A stretch of 64,000 nt of DNA, taken from positions 213,635-277,634 of the forward strand of contig NW_026527080.1 in assembly GCF_027744825.2 (NCBI RefSeq). Reading direction: 5' to 3'. Origin of the DNA: Synchiropus splendidus. Taxonomy: Eukaryota; Chordata; Actinopteri; Syngnathiformes; Callionymidae. The position numbers and the translations under genes were made by a program. The notes under the pieces were generated by a model, which was not told the origin of the DNA, ran no database searches, and worked only from the letters and a program-made list of their open reading frames with translations. Position 1 is the stretch's first letter. Every line of letters starts with the position of its first letter. Below are positions 23,124-36,095 of the stretch, in pieces.

Positions 23124-26100
23124 TGAAATTTTAACCTCCCACTATAGCAGAAAGGGTCTTTCTAGTAGTTGCACATCACATCTAAGCTGTCTGAAGTGTT
23201 TTTCAAAAGTTATCAACACTTTTATGTTTGGCGTTCCGAAACCCACCTTATCTCAGGCTGAAAAGCGTTTTTGTGCATTGTGCCATAACTTTTCAGGAAA
23301 GCTTCAGAACATGAAATTTTAACCTCCCACTATAGCAGAAAGGGTCTTTCTAGTAGTTGCACATCAAATCTAAACTGTCTGAAGTGTTTTTCCAAAGTTA
23401 TCAACACTTTTATGTTTGGCGTTCCGAAACCCACCTTATCTCAGGCTGAAAAGCGTTTTTACGCATTGTGCCATAACTTTTCAGGGAAGCTTCAGAACAT
23501 GAAATTTTAACCTCCCACTATAGTAGAAAGGGTCTTTCTAGTAGGTGCACATCAAATCTAAGCTCTCTGAAGTGTTTTTCGAAAGTTATCAACACTTTTA
23601 TGTTTGGCGTTCCGAAACCCACCTTATCTCAGGCTGAAAAGCGTTTTTGTGCATTGTGCCATAACTTTTCAGGGAAGCTTCAGAACATGAAATTTTAACC
23701 TCCCACTATAGCAGAAAGGGTCTTTCTAGTAGTTGCACATCAAATCTAAACTGTCTGAAGTGTTTTTCCAAAGTTATCAACACTTTTATGTTTGGCGTTC
23801 CGAAACCCACCTTATCTCAGGCTGAAAAGCGTTTTTGTGCATTGTGCCATAACTTTTCAGGGAAGCTTCAGAACATGAAATTTTAACCTCCCACTATAGC
23901 AGAAAGGGTCTTTCTAGTAGTTGCACATCAAATCTAAGCTGTCTGAAGTGTTTTTCAAAAGTTATCAACACTTTTATGTTTGGCGTTCCGAAACCCACCT
24001 TATCTCAGGCTGAAAAGCGTTTTTGTGCATTGTGCCATAACTTTTCAGGAAAGCTTCAGAACATGAAATTTTAACCTCCCACTATAGCAGAAAGGGTCTT
24101 TCTAGTAGTTGCACATCAAATCTAAACTGTCTGAAGTGTTTTTCCAAAGTTATCAACACTTTTATGTTTGGCGTTCCGAAACCCAACTTATCTCAGGCTG
24201 AAAAGCGTTTTTACGCATTGTGCCATAACTTTTCAGGGAAGCTTCAGAACATGAAATTTTAACCTCCCACTATAGCAGAAAGGGTCTTTCTAGTAGGTGC
24301 ACATCAAATCTAAGCTCTCTGAAGTGTTTTTCGAAAGTTATCAACACTTTTATGTTTGGCGTTCCGAAACCCACCTTATCTCAGGCTGAAAAGCGTTTTT
24401 GTGCATTGTGCCATAACTTTTCAGGGAAGCTTCAGAACATGAAATTTTAACCTCCCACTATAGCAGAAAGGGTCTTTCTAGTAGTTGCACATCAAATCTA
24501 AACTGTCTGAAGTGTTTTTCCAAAGTTATTAACACTTTTATGTTTGGCGTTCCGAAACCCACCTTATCTCAGGCTGAAAAGCGTTTTTGTGCATTGTGCC
24601 ATAACTTTTCAGGGAAGCTTCAGAACATGAAATTTTAACCTCCCACTATAGCAGAAAGGGTCTTTCTAGTAGTTGCACATCAAATCTAAACTGTCTGAAG
24701 TGTTTTTCCAAAGTTATCAACACTTTTATGTTTGGCGTTCCGAAACCCACCTTATCTCAGGCTGAAAAGCGTTTTTACGCATTGTGCCATAACTTTTCAG
24801 GGAAGCTTCAGAACATGAAATTTTAACCTCCCACTATAGCAGAAAGGGTCTTTCTAGTAGGTGCACATCAAATCTAAGCTGTCTGAAGTGTTTTTCGAAA
24901 GTTATCAACACTTTTATGTTTGGCGTTCCGAAACCCACCTTATCTCAGGCTGAAAAGCGTTTTTGTGCATTGTGCCATAACTTTTCAGGGAAGCTTCAGA
25001 ACATGAAATTTTAACCTCCCACTATAGCAGAAAGGGTCTTTCTAGTAGTTGCACATCAAATCTAAACTGTCTGAAGTGTTTTTCCAAAGTTATCAACACT
25101 TTTATGTTTGGCGTTCCGAAACCCACCTTATCTCAGGCTGAAAAGCGTTTTTACGCATTGTGCCATAACTTTTCAGGGAAGCCTCAGAACATGAAATTTT
25201 AACCTCCCACTATAGCAGAAAGGGTCTTTCTAGTAGTTGCACATCAAATCTAAACTGTCTGAAGTGTTTTTCCAAAGTTATCAACACTTTTATGTTTGGC
25301 GTTCCGAAACCCACCTTATCTCAGGCTGAAAAGCGTTTTTGTGCATTGTGCCATAACTTTTCAGGGAAGCTTCAGAACATGAAATTTTAACCTCCCACTA
25401 TAGCAGAAAGGGTCTTTCTAGTAGTTGCACATCAAATCTAAGCTGTCTGAAGTGTTTTTCAAAAGTTATCAACACTTTTATGTTTGGCGTTCCGAAACCC
25501 ACCTTATCTCAGGCTGAAAAGCGTTTTTGTGCATTGTGCCATAACTTTTCAGGAAAGCTTCAGAACATGAAATTTTAACCTCCCACTATAGCAGAAAGGG
25601 TCTTTCTAGTAGTTGCACATCAAATCTAAACTGTCTGAAGTGTTTTTCAAAAGTTATCAACACTTTTATGTTTGGCGTTCCGAAACCCACCTTATCTCAG
25701 GCTGAAAAGCGTTTTTGTGCATTGTGCCATAACTTTTCAGGAAAGCTTCAGAACATGAAATTTTAACCTCCCACTATAGCAGAAAGGGTCTTTCTAGTAG
25801 GTGCACATCAAATCTAAGCTCTCTGAAGTGTTTTTCGAAAGTTATCAACACTTTTATGTTTGGCGTTCCGAAACCCACCTTATCTCAGGCTGAAAAGCGT
25901 TTTTGTGCATTGTGCCATAACTTTTCAGGGAAGCTTCAGAACATGAAATTTTAACCTCCCACTATAGCAGAAAGGGTCTTTCTAGCAGTTGCACATCAAA
26001 TCTAAACTGTCTGAAGTGTTTTTCCAAAGTTATCAACACTTTTATGTTTGGCGTTCCGAAACCCACCTTATCTCAGGCTGAAAAGCGTTTTTGTGCATTG

Positions 26101-28575
26101 TGCCATAACTTTTCAGGGAAGCTTCAGAACATGAAATTTTAACCTCCCACTATAGCAGAAAGGGTCTTTCTAGTAGTTGCACATCAAATCTAAACTGTCT
26201 GAAGTGTTTTTCCAAAGTTATCAACACTTTTATGTTTGGCGTTCCGAAACCCACCTTATCTCAGGCTGAAAAGCGTTTTTGTGCATTGTGCCATAACTTT
26301 TCAGGGAAGCTTCAGAACATGAAATTTTAACCTCCCACTATAGCAGAAAGGGTCTTTCTAGTAGTTGCACATCAAATCTAAGCTGTCTGAAGTGTTTTTC
26401 AAAAGTTATCAACACTTTTATGTTTGGCGTTCCGAAACCCACCTTATCTCAGGCTGAAAAGCGTTTTTGTGCATTGTGCCATAACTTTTCAGGAAAGCTT
26501 CAGAACATGAAATTTTAACCTCCCACTATAGCAGAAAGGGTCTTTCTAGTAGTTGCACATCAAATCTAAACTGTCTGAAGTGTTTTTCCAAAGTTATCAA
26601 CACTTTTATGTTTGGCGTTCCGAAACCCACCTTATCTCAGGCTGAAAAGCGTTTTTGTGCATTGTGCCATAACTTTTCAGGAAAGCTTCAGAACATGAAA
26701 TTTTAACCTCCCACTATAGCAGAAAGGGTCTTTCTAGTAGTTGCACATCAAATCTAAACTGTCTGAAGTGTTTTTCCAAAGTTATCAACACTTTTATGTT
26801 TGGCGTTCCGAAACCCACCTTATCTCAGGCTGAAAAGCGTTTTTACGCATTGTGCCATAACTTTTCAGGGAAGCTTCAGAACATGAAATTTTAACCTCCC
26901 ACTATAGCAGAAAGGGTCTTTCTAGTAGGTGCACATCAAATCTAAGCTCTCTGAAGTGTTTTTCGAAAGTTATCAACACTTTTATGTTTGGCGTTCCGAA
27001 ACCCACCTTATCTCAGGCTGAAAAGCGTTTTTGTGCATTGTGCCATAACTTTTCAGGGAAGCTTCAGAACATGAAATTTTAACCTCCCACTATAGCAGAA
27101 AGGGTCTTTCTAGTAGTTGCACATCAAATCTAAACTGTCTGAAGTGTTTTTCCAAAGTTATTAACACTTTTATGTTTGGCGTTCCGAAACCCACCTTATC
27201 TCAGGCTGAAAAGCGTTTTTGTGCATTGTGCCATAACTTTTCAGGGAAGCTTCAGAACATGAAATTTTAACCTCCCACTATAGCAGAAAGGGTCTTTCTA
27301 GTAGTTGCACATCAAATCTAAACTGTCTGAAGTGTTTTTCCAAAGTTATCAACACTTTTATGTTTGGCGTTCCGAAACCCACCTTATCTCAGGCTGAAAA
27401 GCGTTTTTACGCATTGTGCCATAACTTTTCAGGGAAGCTTCAGAACATGAAATTTTAACCTCCCACTATAGCAGAAAGGGTCTTTCTAGTAGGTGCACAT
27501 CAAATCTAAGCTGTCTGAAGTGTTTTTCGAAAGTTATCAACACTTTTATGTTTGGCGTTCCGAAACCCACCTTATCTCAGGCTGAAAAGCGTTTTTGTGC
27601 ATTGTGCCATAACTTTTCAGGGAAGCTTCAGAACATGAAATTTTAACCTCCCACTATAGCAGAAAGGGTCTTTCTAGTAGTTGCACATCAAATCTAAGCT
27701 GTCTGAAGTGTTTTTCAAAAGTTATCAACACTTTTATGTTTGGCGTTCCGAAACCCACCTTATCTCAGGCTGAAAAGCGTTTTTGTGCATTGTGCCATAA
27801 CTTTTCAGGAAAGCTTCAGAACATGAAATTTTAACCTCCCACTATAGCAGAAAGGGTCTTTCTAGTAGTTGCACATCAAATCTAAACTGTCTGAAGTGTT
27901 TTTCCAAAGTTATCAACACTTTTATGTTTGGCGTTCCGAAACCCACCTTATCTCAGGCTGAAAAGCGTTTTTACGCATTGTGCCATAACTTTTCAGGGAA
28001 GCTTCAGAACATGAAATTTTAACCTCCCACTATAGCAGAAAGGGTCTTTCTAGTAGGTGCACATCAAATCTAAGCTCTCTGAAGTGTTTTTCGAAAGTTA
28101 TCAACACTTTTATGTTTGGCGTTCCGAAACCCACCTTATCTCAGGCTGAAAAGCGTTTTTGTGCATTGTGCCATAACTTTTCAGGGAAGCTTCAGAACAT
28201 GAAATTTTAACCTCCCACTATAGTAGAAAGGGTCTTTCTAGTAGTTGCACATCAAATCTAAACTGTCTGAAGTGTTTTTCCAAAGTTATCAACACTTTTA
28301 TGTTTGGCGTTCCGAAACCCACCTTATCTCAGGCTGAAAAGCGTTTTTGTGCATTGTGCCATAACTTTTCAGGGAAGCTTCAGAACATGAAATTTTAACC
28401 TCCCACTATAGCAGAAAGGGTCTTTCTAGTAGTTGCACATCAAATCTAAACTGTCTGAAGTGTTTTTCCAAAGTTATCAACACTTTTATGTTTGGCGTTC
28501 CGAAACCCACCTTATCTCAGGCTGAAAAGCGTTTTTGTGCATTGTGCCATAACTTTTCAGGGAAGCTTCAGAACA
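23124..28575 (+). repeat. A* block, 29 monomers
   Basis: Order: A*-B-C^-E-A-B'-C-D-B-F-B!-E-A-A'-C-E-E-A-E+-B-C-D-B-F-A-B-C-E^-E, exactly 29 x 188 = 5452 bp. Marks repeat at that exact offset in the next block: 56C at 23179 and 28631, 25T at 22772 and 28224, 180C at 25183 and 30635. It has no length variants. It serves as the clean reference for the blocks that follow. Confidence 0.88.
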
Positions 28576-30455
28576 TGAAATTTTAACCTCCCACTATAGC
28601 AGAAAGGGTCTTTCTAGTAGTTGCACATCACATCTAAGCTGTCTGAAGTGTTTTTCAAAAGTTATCAACACTTTTATGTTTGGCGTTCCGAAACCCACCT
28701 TATCTCAGGCTGAAAAGCGTTTTTGTGCATTGTGCCATAACTTTTCAGGAAAGCTTCAGAACATGAAATTTTAACCTCCCACTATAGCAGAAAGGGTCTT
28801 TCTAGTAGTTGCACATCAAATCTAAACTGTCTGAAGTGTTTTTCCAAAGTTATCAACACTTTTATGTTTGGCGTTCCGAAACCCACCTTATCTCAGGCTG
28901 AAAAGCGTTTTTACGCATTGTGCCATAACTTTTCAGGGAAGCTTCAGAACATGAAATTTTAACCTCCCACTATAGTAGAAAGGGTCTTTCTAGTAGGTGC
29001 ACATCAAATCTAAGCTCTCTGAAGTGTTTTTCGAAAGTTATCAACACTTTTATGTTTGGCGTTCCGAAACCCACCTTATCTCAGGCTGAAAAGCGTTTTT
29101 GTGCATTGTGCCATAACTTTTCAGGGAAGCTTCAGAACATGAAATTTTAACCTCCCACTATAGCAGAAAGGGTCTTTCTAGTAGTTGCACATCAAATCTA
29201 AACTGTCTGAAGTGTTTTTCCAAAGTTATCAACACTTTTATGTTTGGCGTTCCGAAACCCACCTTATCTCAGGCTGAAAAGCGTTTTTGTGCATTGTGCC
29301 ATAACTTTTCAGGGAAGCTTCAGAACATGAAATTTTAACCTCCCACTATAGCAGAAAGGGTCTTTCTAGTAGTTGCACATCAAATCTAAGCTGTCTGAAG
29401 TGTTTTTCAAAAGTTATCAACACTTTTATGTTTGGCGTTCCGAAACCCACCTTATCTCAGGCTGAAAAGCGTTTTTGTGCATTGTGCCATAACTTTTCAG
29501 GAAAGCTTCAGAACATGAAATTTTAACCTCCCACTATAGCAGAAAGGGTCTTTCTAGTAGTTGCACATCAAATCTAAACTGTCTGAAGTGTTTTTCCAAA
29601 GTTATCAACACTTTTATGTTTGGCGTTCCGAAACCCAACTTATCTCAGGCTGAAAAGCGTTTTTACGCATTGTGCCATAACTTTTCAGGGAAGCTTCAGA
29701 ACATGAAATTTTAACCTCCCACTATAGCAGAAAGGGTCTTTCTAGTAGGTGCACATCAAATCTAAGCTCTCTGAAGTGTTTTTCGAAAGTTATCAACACT
29801 TTTATGTTTGGCGTTCCGAAACCCACCTTATCTCAGGCTGAAAAGCGTTTTTGTGCATTGTGCCATAACTTTTCAGGGAAGCTTCAGAACATGAAATTTT
29901 AACCTCCCACTATAGCAGAAAGGGTCTTTCTAGTAGTTGCACATCAAATCTAAACTGTCTGAAGTGTTTTTCCAAAGTTATTAACACTTTTATGTTTGGC
30001 GTTCCGAAACCCACCTTATCTCAGGCTGAAAAGCGTTTTTGTGCATTGTGCCATAACTTTTCAGGGAAGCTTCAGAACATGAAATTTTAACCTCCCACTA
30101 TAGCAGAAAGGGTCTTTCTAGTAGTTGCACATCAAATCTAAACTGTCTGAAGTGTTTTTCCAAAGTTATCAACACTTTTATGTTTGGCGTTCCGAAACCC
30201 ACCTTATCTCAGGCTGAAAAGCGTTTTTACGCATTGTGCCATAACTTTTCAGGGAAGCTTCAGAACATGAAATTTTAACCTCCCACTATAGCAGAAAGGG
30301 TCTTTCTAGTAGGTGTACATCAAATCTAAGCTGTCTGAAGTGTTTTTCGAAAGTTATCAACACTTTTATGTTTGGCGTTCCGAAACCCACCTTATCTCAG
30401 GCTGAAAAGCGTTTTTGTGCATTGTGCCATAACTTTTCAGGGAAGCTTCAGAACA

Positions 30456-32523
30456 TGAAATTTTAACCTCCCACTATAGCAGAAAGGGTCTTTCTAGTAG
30501 TTGCACATCAAATCTAAACTGTCTGAAGTGTTTTTCCAAAGTTATCAACACTTTTATGTTTGGCGTTCCGAAACCCACCTTATCTCAGGCTGAAAAGCGT
30601 TTTTACGCATTGTGCCATAACTTTTCAGGGAAGCCTCAGAACATGAAATTTTAACCTCCCACTATAGCAGAAAGGGTCTTTCTAGTAGTTGCACATCAAA
30701 TCTAAACTGTCTGAAGTGTTTTTCCAAAGTTATCAACACTTTTATGTTTGGCGTTCCGAAACCCACCTTATCTCAGGCTGAAAAGCGTTTTTGTGCATTG
30801 TGCCATAACTTTTCAGGGAAGCTTCAGAACATGAAATTTTAACCTCCCACTATAGCAGAAAGGGTCTTTCTAGTAGTTGCACATCAAATCTAAGCTGTCT
30901 GAAGTGTTTTTCAAAAGTTATCAACACTTTTATGTTTGGCGTTCCGAAACCCACCTTATCTCAGGCTGAAAAGCGTTTTTGTGCATTGTGCCATAACTTT
31001 TCAGGAAAGCTTCAGAACATGAAATTTTAACCTCCCACTGTAGCAGAAAGGGTCTTTCTAGTAGTTGCACATCAAATCTAAACTGTCTGAAGTGTTTTTC
31101 AAAAGTTATCAACACTTTTATGTTTGGCGTTCCGAAACCCACCTTATCTCAGGCTGAAAAGCGTTTTTGTGCATTGTGCCATAACTTTTCAGGAAAGCTT
31201 CAGAACATGAAATTTTAACCTCCCACTATAGCAGAAAGGGTCTTTCTAGTAGGTGCACATCAAATCTAAGCTCTCTGAAGTGTTTTTCGAAAGTTATCAA
31301 CACTTTTATGTTTGGCGTTCCGAAACCCACCTTATCTCAGGCTGAAAAGCGTTTTTGTGCATTGTGCCATAACTTTTCAGGGAAGCTTCAGAACATGAAA
31401 TTTTAACCTCCCACTATAGCAGAAAGGGTCTTTCTAGTAGTTGCACATCAAATCTAAACTGTCTGAAGTGTTTTTCCAAAGTTATCAACACTTTTATGTT
31501 TGGCGTTCCGAAACCCACCTTATCTCAGGCTGAAAAGCGTTTTTGTGCATTGTGCCATAACTTTTCAGGGAAGCTTCAGAACATGAAATTTTAACCTCCC
31601 ACTATAGCAGAAAGGGTCTTTCTAGTAGTTGCACATCAAATCTAAACTGTCTGAAGTGTTTTTCCAAAGTTATCAACACTTTTATGTTTGGCGTTCCGAA
31701 ACCCACCTTATCTCAGGCTGAAAAGCGTTTTTGTGCATTGTGCCATAACTTTTCAGGGAAGCTTCAGAACATGAAATTTTAACCTCCCACTATAGCAGAA
31801 AGGGTCTTTCTAGTAGTTGCACATCAAATCTAAGCTGTCTGAAGTGTTTTTCAAAAGTTATCAACACTTTTATGTTTGGCGTTCCGAAACCCACCTTATC
31901 TCAGGCTGAAAAGCGTTTTTGTGCATTGTGCCATAACTTTTCAGGAAAGCTTCAGAACATGAAATTTTAACCTCCCACTATAGCAGAAAGGGTCTTTCTA
32001 GTAGTTGCACATCAAATCTAAACTGTCTGAAGTGTTTTTCCAAAGTTATCAACACTTTTATGTTTGGCGTTCCGAAACCCACCTTATCTCAGGCTGAAAA
32101 GCGTTTTTGTGCATTGTGCCATAACTTTTCAGGAAAGCTTCAGAACATGAAATTTTAACCTCCCACTATAGCAGAAAGGGTCTTTCTAGTAGTTGCACAT
32201 CAAATCTAAACTGTCTGAAGTGTTTTTCCAAAGTTATCAACACTTTTATGTTTGGCGTTCCGAAACCCACCTTATCTCAGGCTGAAAAGCGTTTTTACGC
32301 ATTGTGCCATAACTTTTCAGGGAAGCTTCAGAACATGAAATTTTAACCTCCCACTATAGCAGAAAGGGTCTTTCTAGTAGGTGCACATCAAATCTAAGCT
32401 CTCTGAAGTGTTTTTCGAAAGTTATCAACACTTTTATGTTTGGCGTTCCGAAACCCACCTTATCTCAGGCTGAAAAGCGTTTTTGTGCATTGTGCCATAA
32501 CTTTTCAGGGAAGCTTCAGAACA
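30456..32523 (+). repeat. 11-monomer internal duplication, copy 1 (2068 bp)
   Basis: Eleven monomers, B!-E-A-A'-C-E-E-A-E+-B-C, followed at once by a second copy at 32524. The rare 180C mark occurs at the start of each copy (30635 and 32703, offset 2068 = 11 x 188). This copy has a private A to G at 31040 that the second lacks, which opens a spurious minus-strand frame. Confidence 0.88.
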
Positions 32524-34591
32524 TGAAATTTTAACCTCCCACTATAGCAGAAAGGGTCTTTCTAGTAGTTGCACATCAAATCTAAACTGTCTGAAGTGTT
32601 TTTCCAAAGTTATCAACACTTTTATGTTTGGCGTTCCGAAACCCACCTTATCTCAGGCTGAAAAGCGTTTTTACGCATTGTGCCATAACTTTTCAGGGAA
32701 GCCTCAGAACATGAAATTTTAACCTCCCACTATAGCAGAAAGGGTCTTTCTAGTAGTTGCACATCAAATCTAAACTGTCTGAAGTGTTTTTCCAAAGTTA
32801 TCAACACTTTTATGTTTGGCGTTCCGAAACCCACCTTATCTCAGGCTGAAAAGCGTTTTTGTGCATTGTGCCATAACTTTTCAGGGAAGCTTCAGAACAT
32901 GAAATTTTAACCTCCCACTATAGCAGAAAGGGTCTTTCTAGTAGTTGCACATCAAATCTAAGCTGTCTGAAGTGTTTTTCAAAAGTTATCAACACTTTTA
33001 TGTTTGGCGTTCCGAAACCCACCTTATCTCAGGCTGAAAAGCGTTTTTGTGCATTGTGCCATAACTTTTCAGGAAAGCTTCAGAACATGAAATTTTAACC
33101 TCCCACTATAGCAGAAAGGGTCTTTCTAGTAGTTGCACATCAAATCTAAACTGTCTGAAGTGTTTTTCAAAAGTTATCAACACTTTTATGTTTGGCGTTC
33201 CGAAACCCACCTTATCTCAGGCTGAAAAGCGTTTTTGTGCATTGTGCCATAACTTTTCAGGAAAGCTTCAGAACATGAAATTTTAACCTCCCACTATAGC
33301 AGAAAGGGTCTTTCTAGTAGGTGCACATCAAATCTAAGCTCTCTGAAGTGTTTTTCGAAAGTTATCAACACTTTTATGTTTGGCGTTCCGAAACCCACCT
33401 TATCTCAGGCTGAAAAGCGTTTTTGTTCATTGTGCCATAACTTTTCAGGGAAGCTTCAGAACATGAAATTTTAACCTCCCACTATAGCAGAAAGGGTCTT
33501 TCTAGTAGTTGCACATCAAATCTAAACTGTCTGAAGTGTTTTTCCAAAGTTATCAACACTTTTATGTTTGGCGTTCCGAAACCCACCTTATCTCAGGCTG
33601 AAAAGCGTTTTTGTGCATTGTGCCATAACTTTTCAGGGAAGCTTCAGAACATGAAATTTTAACCTCCCACTATAGCAGAAAGGGTCTTTCTAGTAGTTGC
33701 ACATCAAATCTAAACTGTCTGAAGTGTTTTTCCAAAGTTATCAACACTTTTATGTTTGGCGTTCCGAAACCCACCTTATCTCAGGCTGAAAAGCGTTTTT
33801 GTGCATTGTGCCATAACTTTTCAGGGAAGCTTCAGAACATGAAATTTTAACCTCCCACTATAGCAGAAAGGGTCTTTCTAGTAGTTGCACATCAAATCTA
33901 AGCTGTCTGAAGTGTTTTTCAAAAGTTATCAACACTTTTATGTTTGGCGTTCCGAAACCCACCTTATCTCAGGCTGAAAAGCGTTTTTGTGCATTGTGCC
34001 ATAACTTTTCAGGAAAGCTTCAGAACATGAAATTTTAACCTCCCACTATAGCAGAAAGGGTCTTTCTAGTAGTTGCACATCAAATCTAAACTGTCTGAAG
34101 TGTTTTTCCAAAGTTATCAACACTTTTATGTTTGGCGTTCCGAAACCCACCTTATCTCAGGCTGAAATGCGTTTTTGTGCATTGTGCCATAACTTTTCAG
34201 GAAAGCTTCAGAACATGAAATTTTAACCTCCCACTATAGCAGAAAGGGTCTTTCTAGTAGTTGCACATCAAATCTAAACTGTCTGAAGTGTTTTTCCAAA
34301 GTTATCAACACTTTTATGTTTGGCGTTCCGAAACCCACCTTATCTCAGGCTGAAAAGCGTTTTTACGCATTGTGCCATAACTTTTCAGGGAAGCTTCAGA
34401 ACATGAAATTTTAACCTCCCACTATAGCAGAAAGGGTCTTTCTAGTAGGTGCACATCAAATCTAAGCTCTCTGAAGTGTTTTTCGAAAGTTATCAACACT
34501 TTTATGTTTGGCGTTCCGAAACCCACCTTATCTCAGGCTGAAAAGCGTTTTTGTGCATTGTGCCATAACTTTTCAGGGAAGCTTCAGAACA
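32524..34591 (+). repeat. 11-monomer internal duplication, copy 2 (2068 bp)
   Basis: Second copy of B!-E-A-A'-C-E-E-A-E+-B-C. It differs from copy 1 by a few private changes, including GTTCATT (T at 33427) and GAAATGCG (T at 34168). The sequence then continues with D at 34592, as the 29-mer does after its single copy. The junction monomer at 32524 is B! from its first informative site onward, so the exchange lies left of about site 91 of that monomer. Confidence 0.85.
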
Positions 34592-36095
34592 TGAAATTTT
34601 AACCTCCCACTATAGCAGAAAGGGTCTTTCTAGTAGTTGCACATCAAATCTAAACTGTTTGAAGTGTTTTTCCAAAGTTATTAACACTTTTATGTTTGGC
34701 GTTCCGAAACCCACCTTATCTCAGGCTGAAAAGCGTTTTTGTGCATTGTGCCATAACTTTTCAGGGAAGCTTCAGAACATGAAATTTTAACCTCCCACTA
34801 TAGCAGAAAGGGTCTTTCTAGTAGTTGCACATCAAATCTAAACTGTCTGAAGTGTTTTTCCAAAGTTATCAACACTTTTATGTTTGGCGTTCCGAAACCC
34901 ACCTTATCTCAGGCTGAAAAGCGTTTTTACGCATTGTGCCATAACTTTTCAGGGAAGCTTCAGAACATGAAATTTTAACCTCCCACTATAGCAGAAAGGG
35001 TCTTTCTAGTAGGTGCACATCAAATCTAAGCTGTCTGAAGTGTTTTTCGAAAGTTATCAACACTTTTATGTTTGGCGTTCCGAAACCCACCTTATCTCAG
35101 GCTGAAAAGCGTTTTTGTGCATTGTGCCATAACTTTTCAGGGAAGCTTCAGAACATGAAATTTTAACCTCCCACTATAGCAGAAAGGGTCTTTCTAGTAG
35201 TTGCACATCAAATCTAAGCTGTCTGAAGTGTTTTTCAAAAGTTATCAACACTTTTATGTTTGGCGTTCCGAAACCCACCTTATCTCAGGCTGAAAAGCGT
35301 TTTTGTGCATTGTGCCATAACTTTTCAGGAAAGCTTCAGAACATGAAATTTTAACCTCCCACTATAGCAGAAAGGGTCTTTCTAGTAGTTGCACATCAAA
35401 TCTAAACTGTCTGAAGTGTTTTTCCAAAGTTATCAACACTTTTATGTTTGGCGTTCCGAAACCCACCTTATCTCAGGCTGAAAAGCGTTTTTACGCATTG
35501 TGCCATAACTTTTCAGGGAAGCTTCAGAACATGAAATTTTAACCTCCCACTATAGCAGAAAGGGTCTTTCTAGTAGGTGCACATCAAATCTAAGCTCTCT
35601 GAAGTGTTTTTCGAAAGTTATCAACACTTTTATGTTTGGCGTTCCGAAACCCACCTTATCTCAGGCTGAAAAGCGTTTTTGTGCATTGTGCCATAACTTT
35701 TCAGGGAAGCTTCAGAACATGAAATTTTAACCTCCCACTATAGTAGAAAGGGTCTTTCTAGTAGTTGCACATCAAATCTAAACTGTCTGAAGTGTTTTTC
35801 CAAAGTTATCAACACTTTTATGTTTGGCGTTCCGAAACCCACCTTATCTCAGGCTGAAAAGCGTTTTTGTGCATTGTGCCATAACTTTTCAGGGAAGCTT
35901 CAGAACATGAAATTTTAACCTCCCACTATAGCAGAAAGGGTCTTTCTAGTAGTTGCACATCAAATCTAAACTGTCTGAAGTGTTTTTCCAAAGTTATCAA
36001 CACTTTTATGTTTGGCGTTCCGAAACCCACCTTATCTCAGGCTGAAAAGCGTTTTTGTGCATTGTGCCATAACTTTTCAGGGAAGCTTCAGAACA

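Larger units (their letters stand above)
28576..36095 (+). repeat. A* block, 40 monomers (29-mer plus an 11-mer insertion)
   Basis: Order: A*-B-C^-E-A-B'-C-D-B-F, then B!-E-A-A'-C-E-E-A-E+-B-C twice, then D-B-F-A-B-C-E^-E. Total 40 x 188 = 7520 bp. Removing one copy of the 11-monomer segment restores the preceding 29-mer exactly in type order. The D at 34592 carries the 68T mark (T at 34659) that is then shared by later blocks. Confidence 0.88.
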
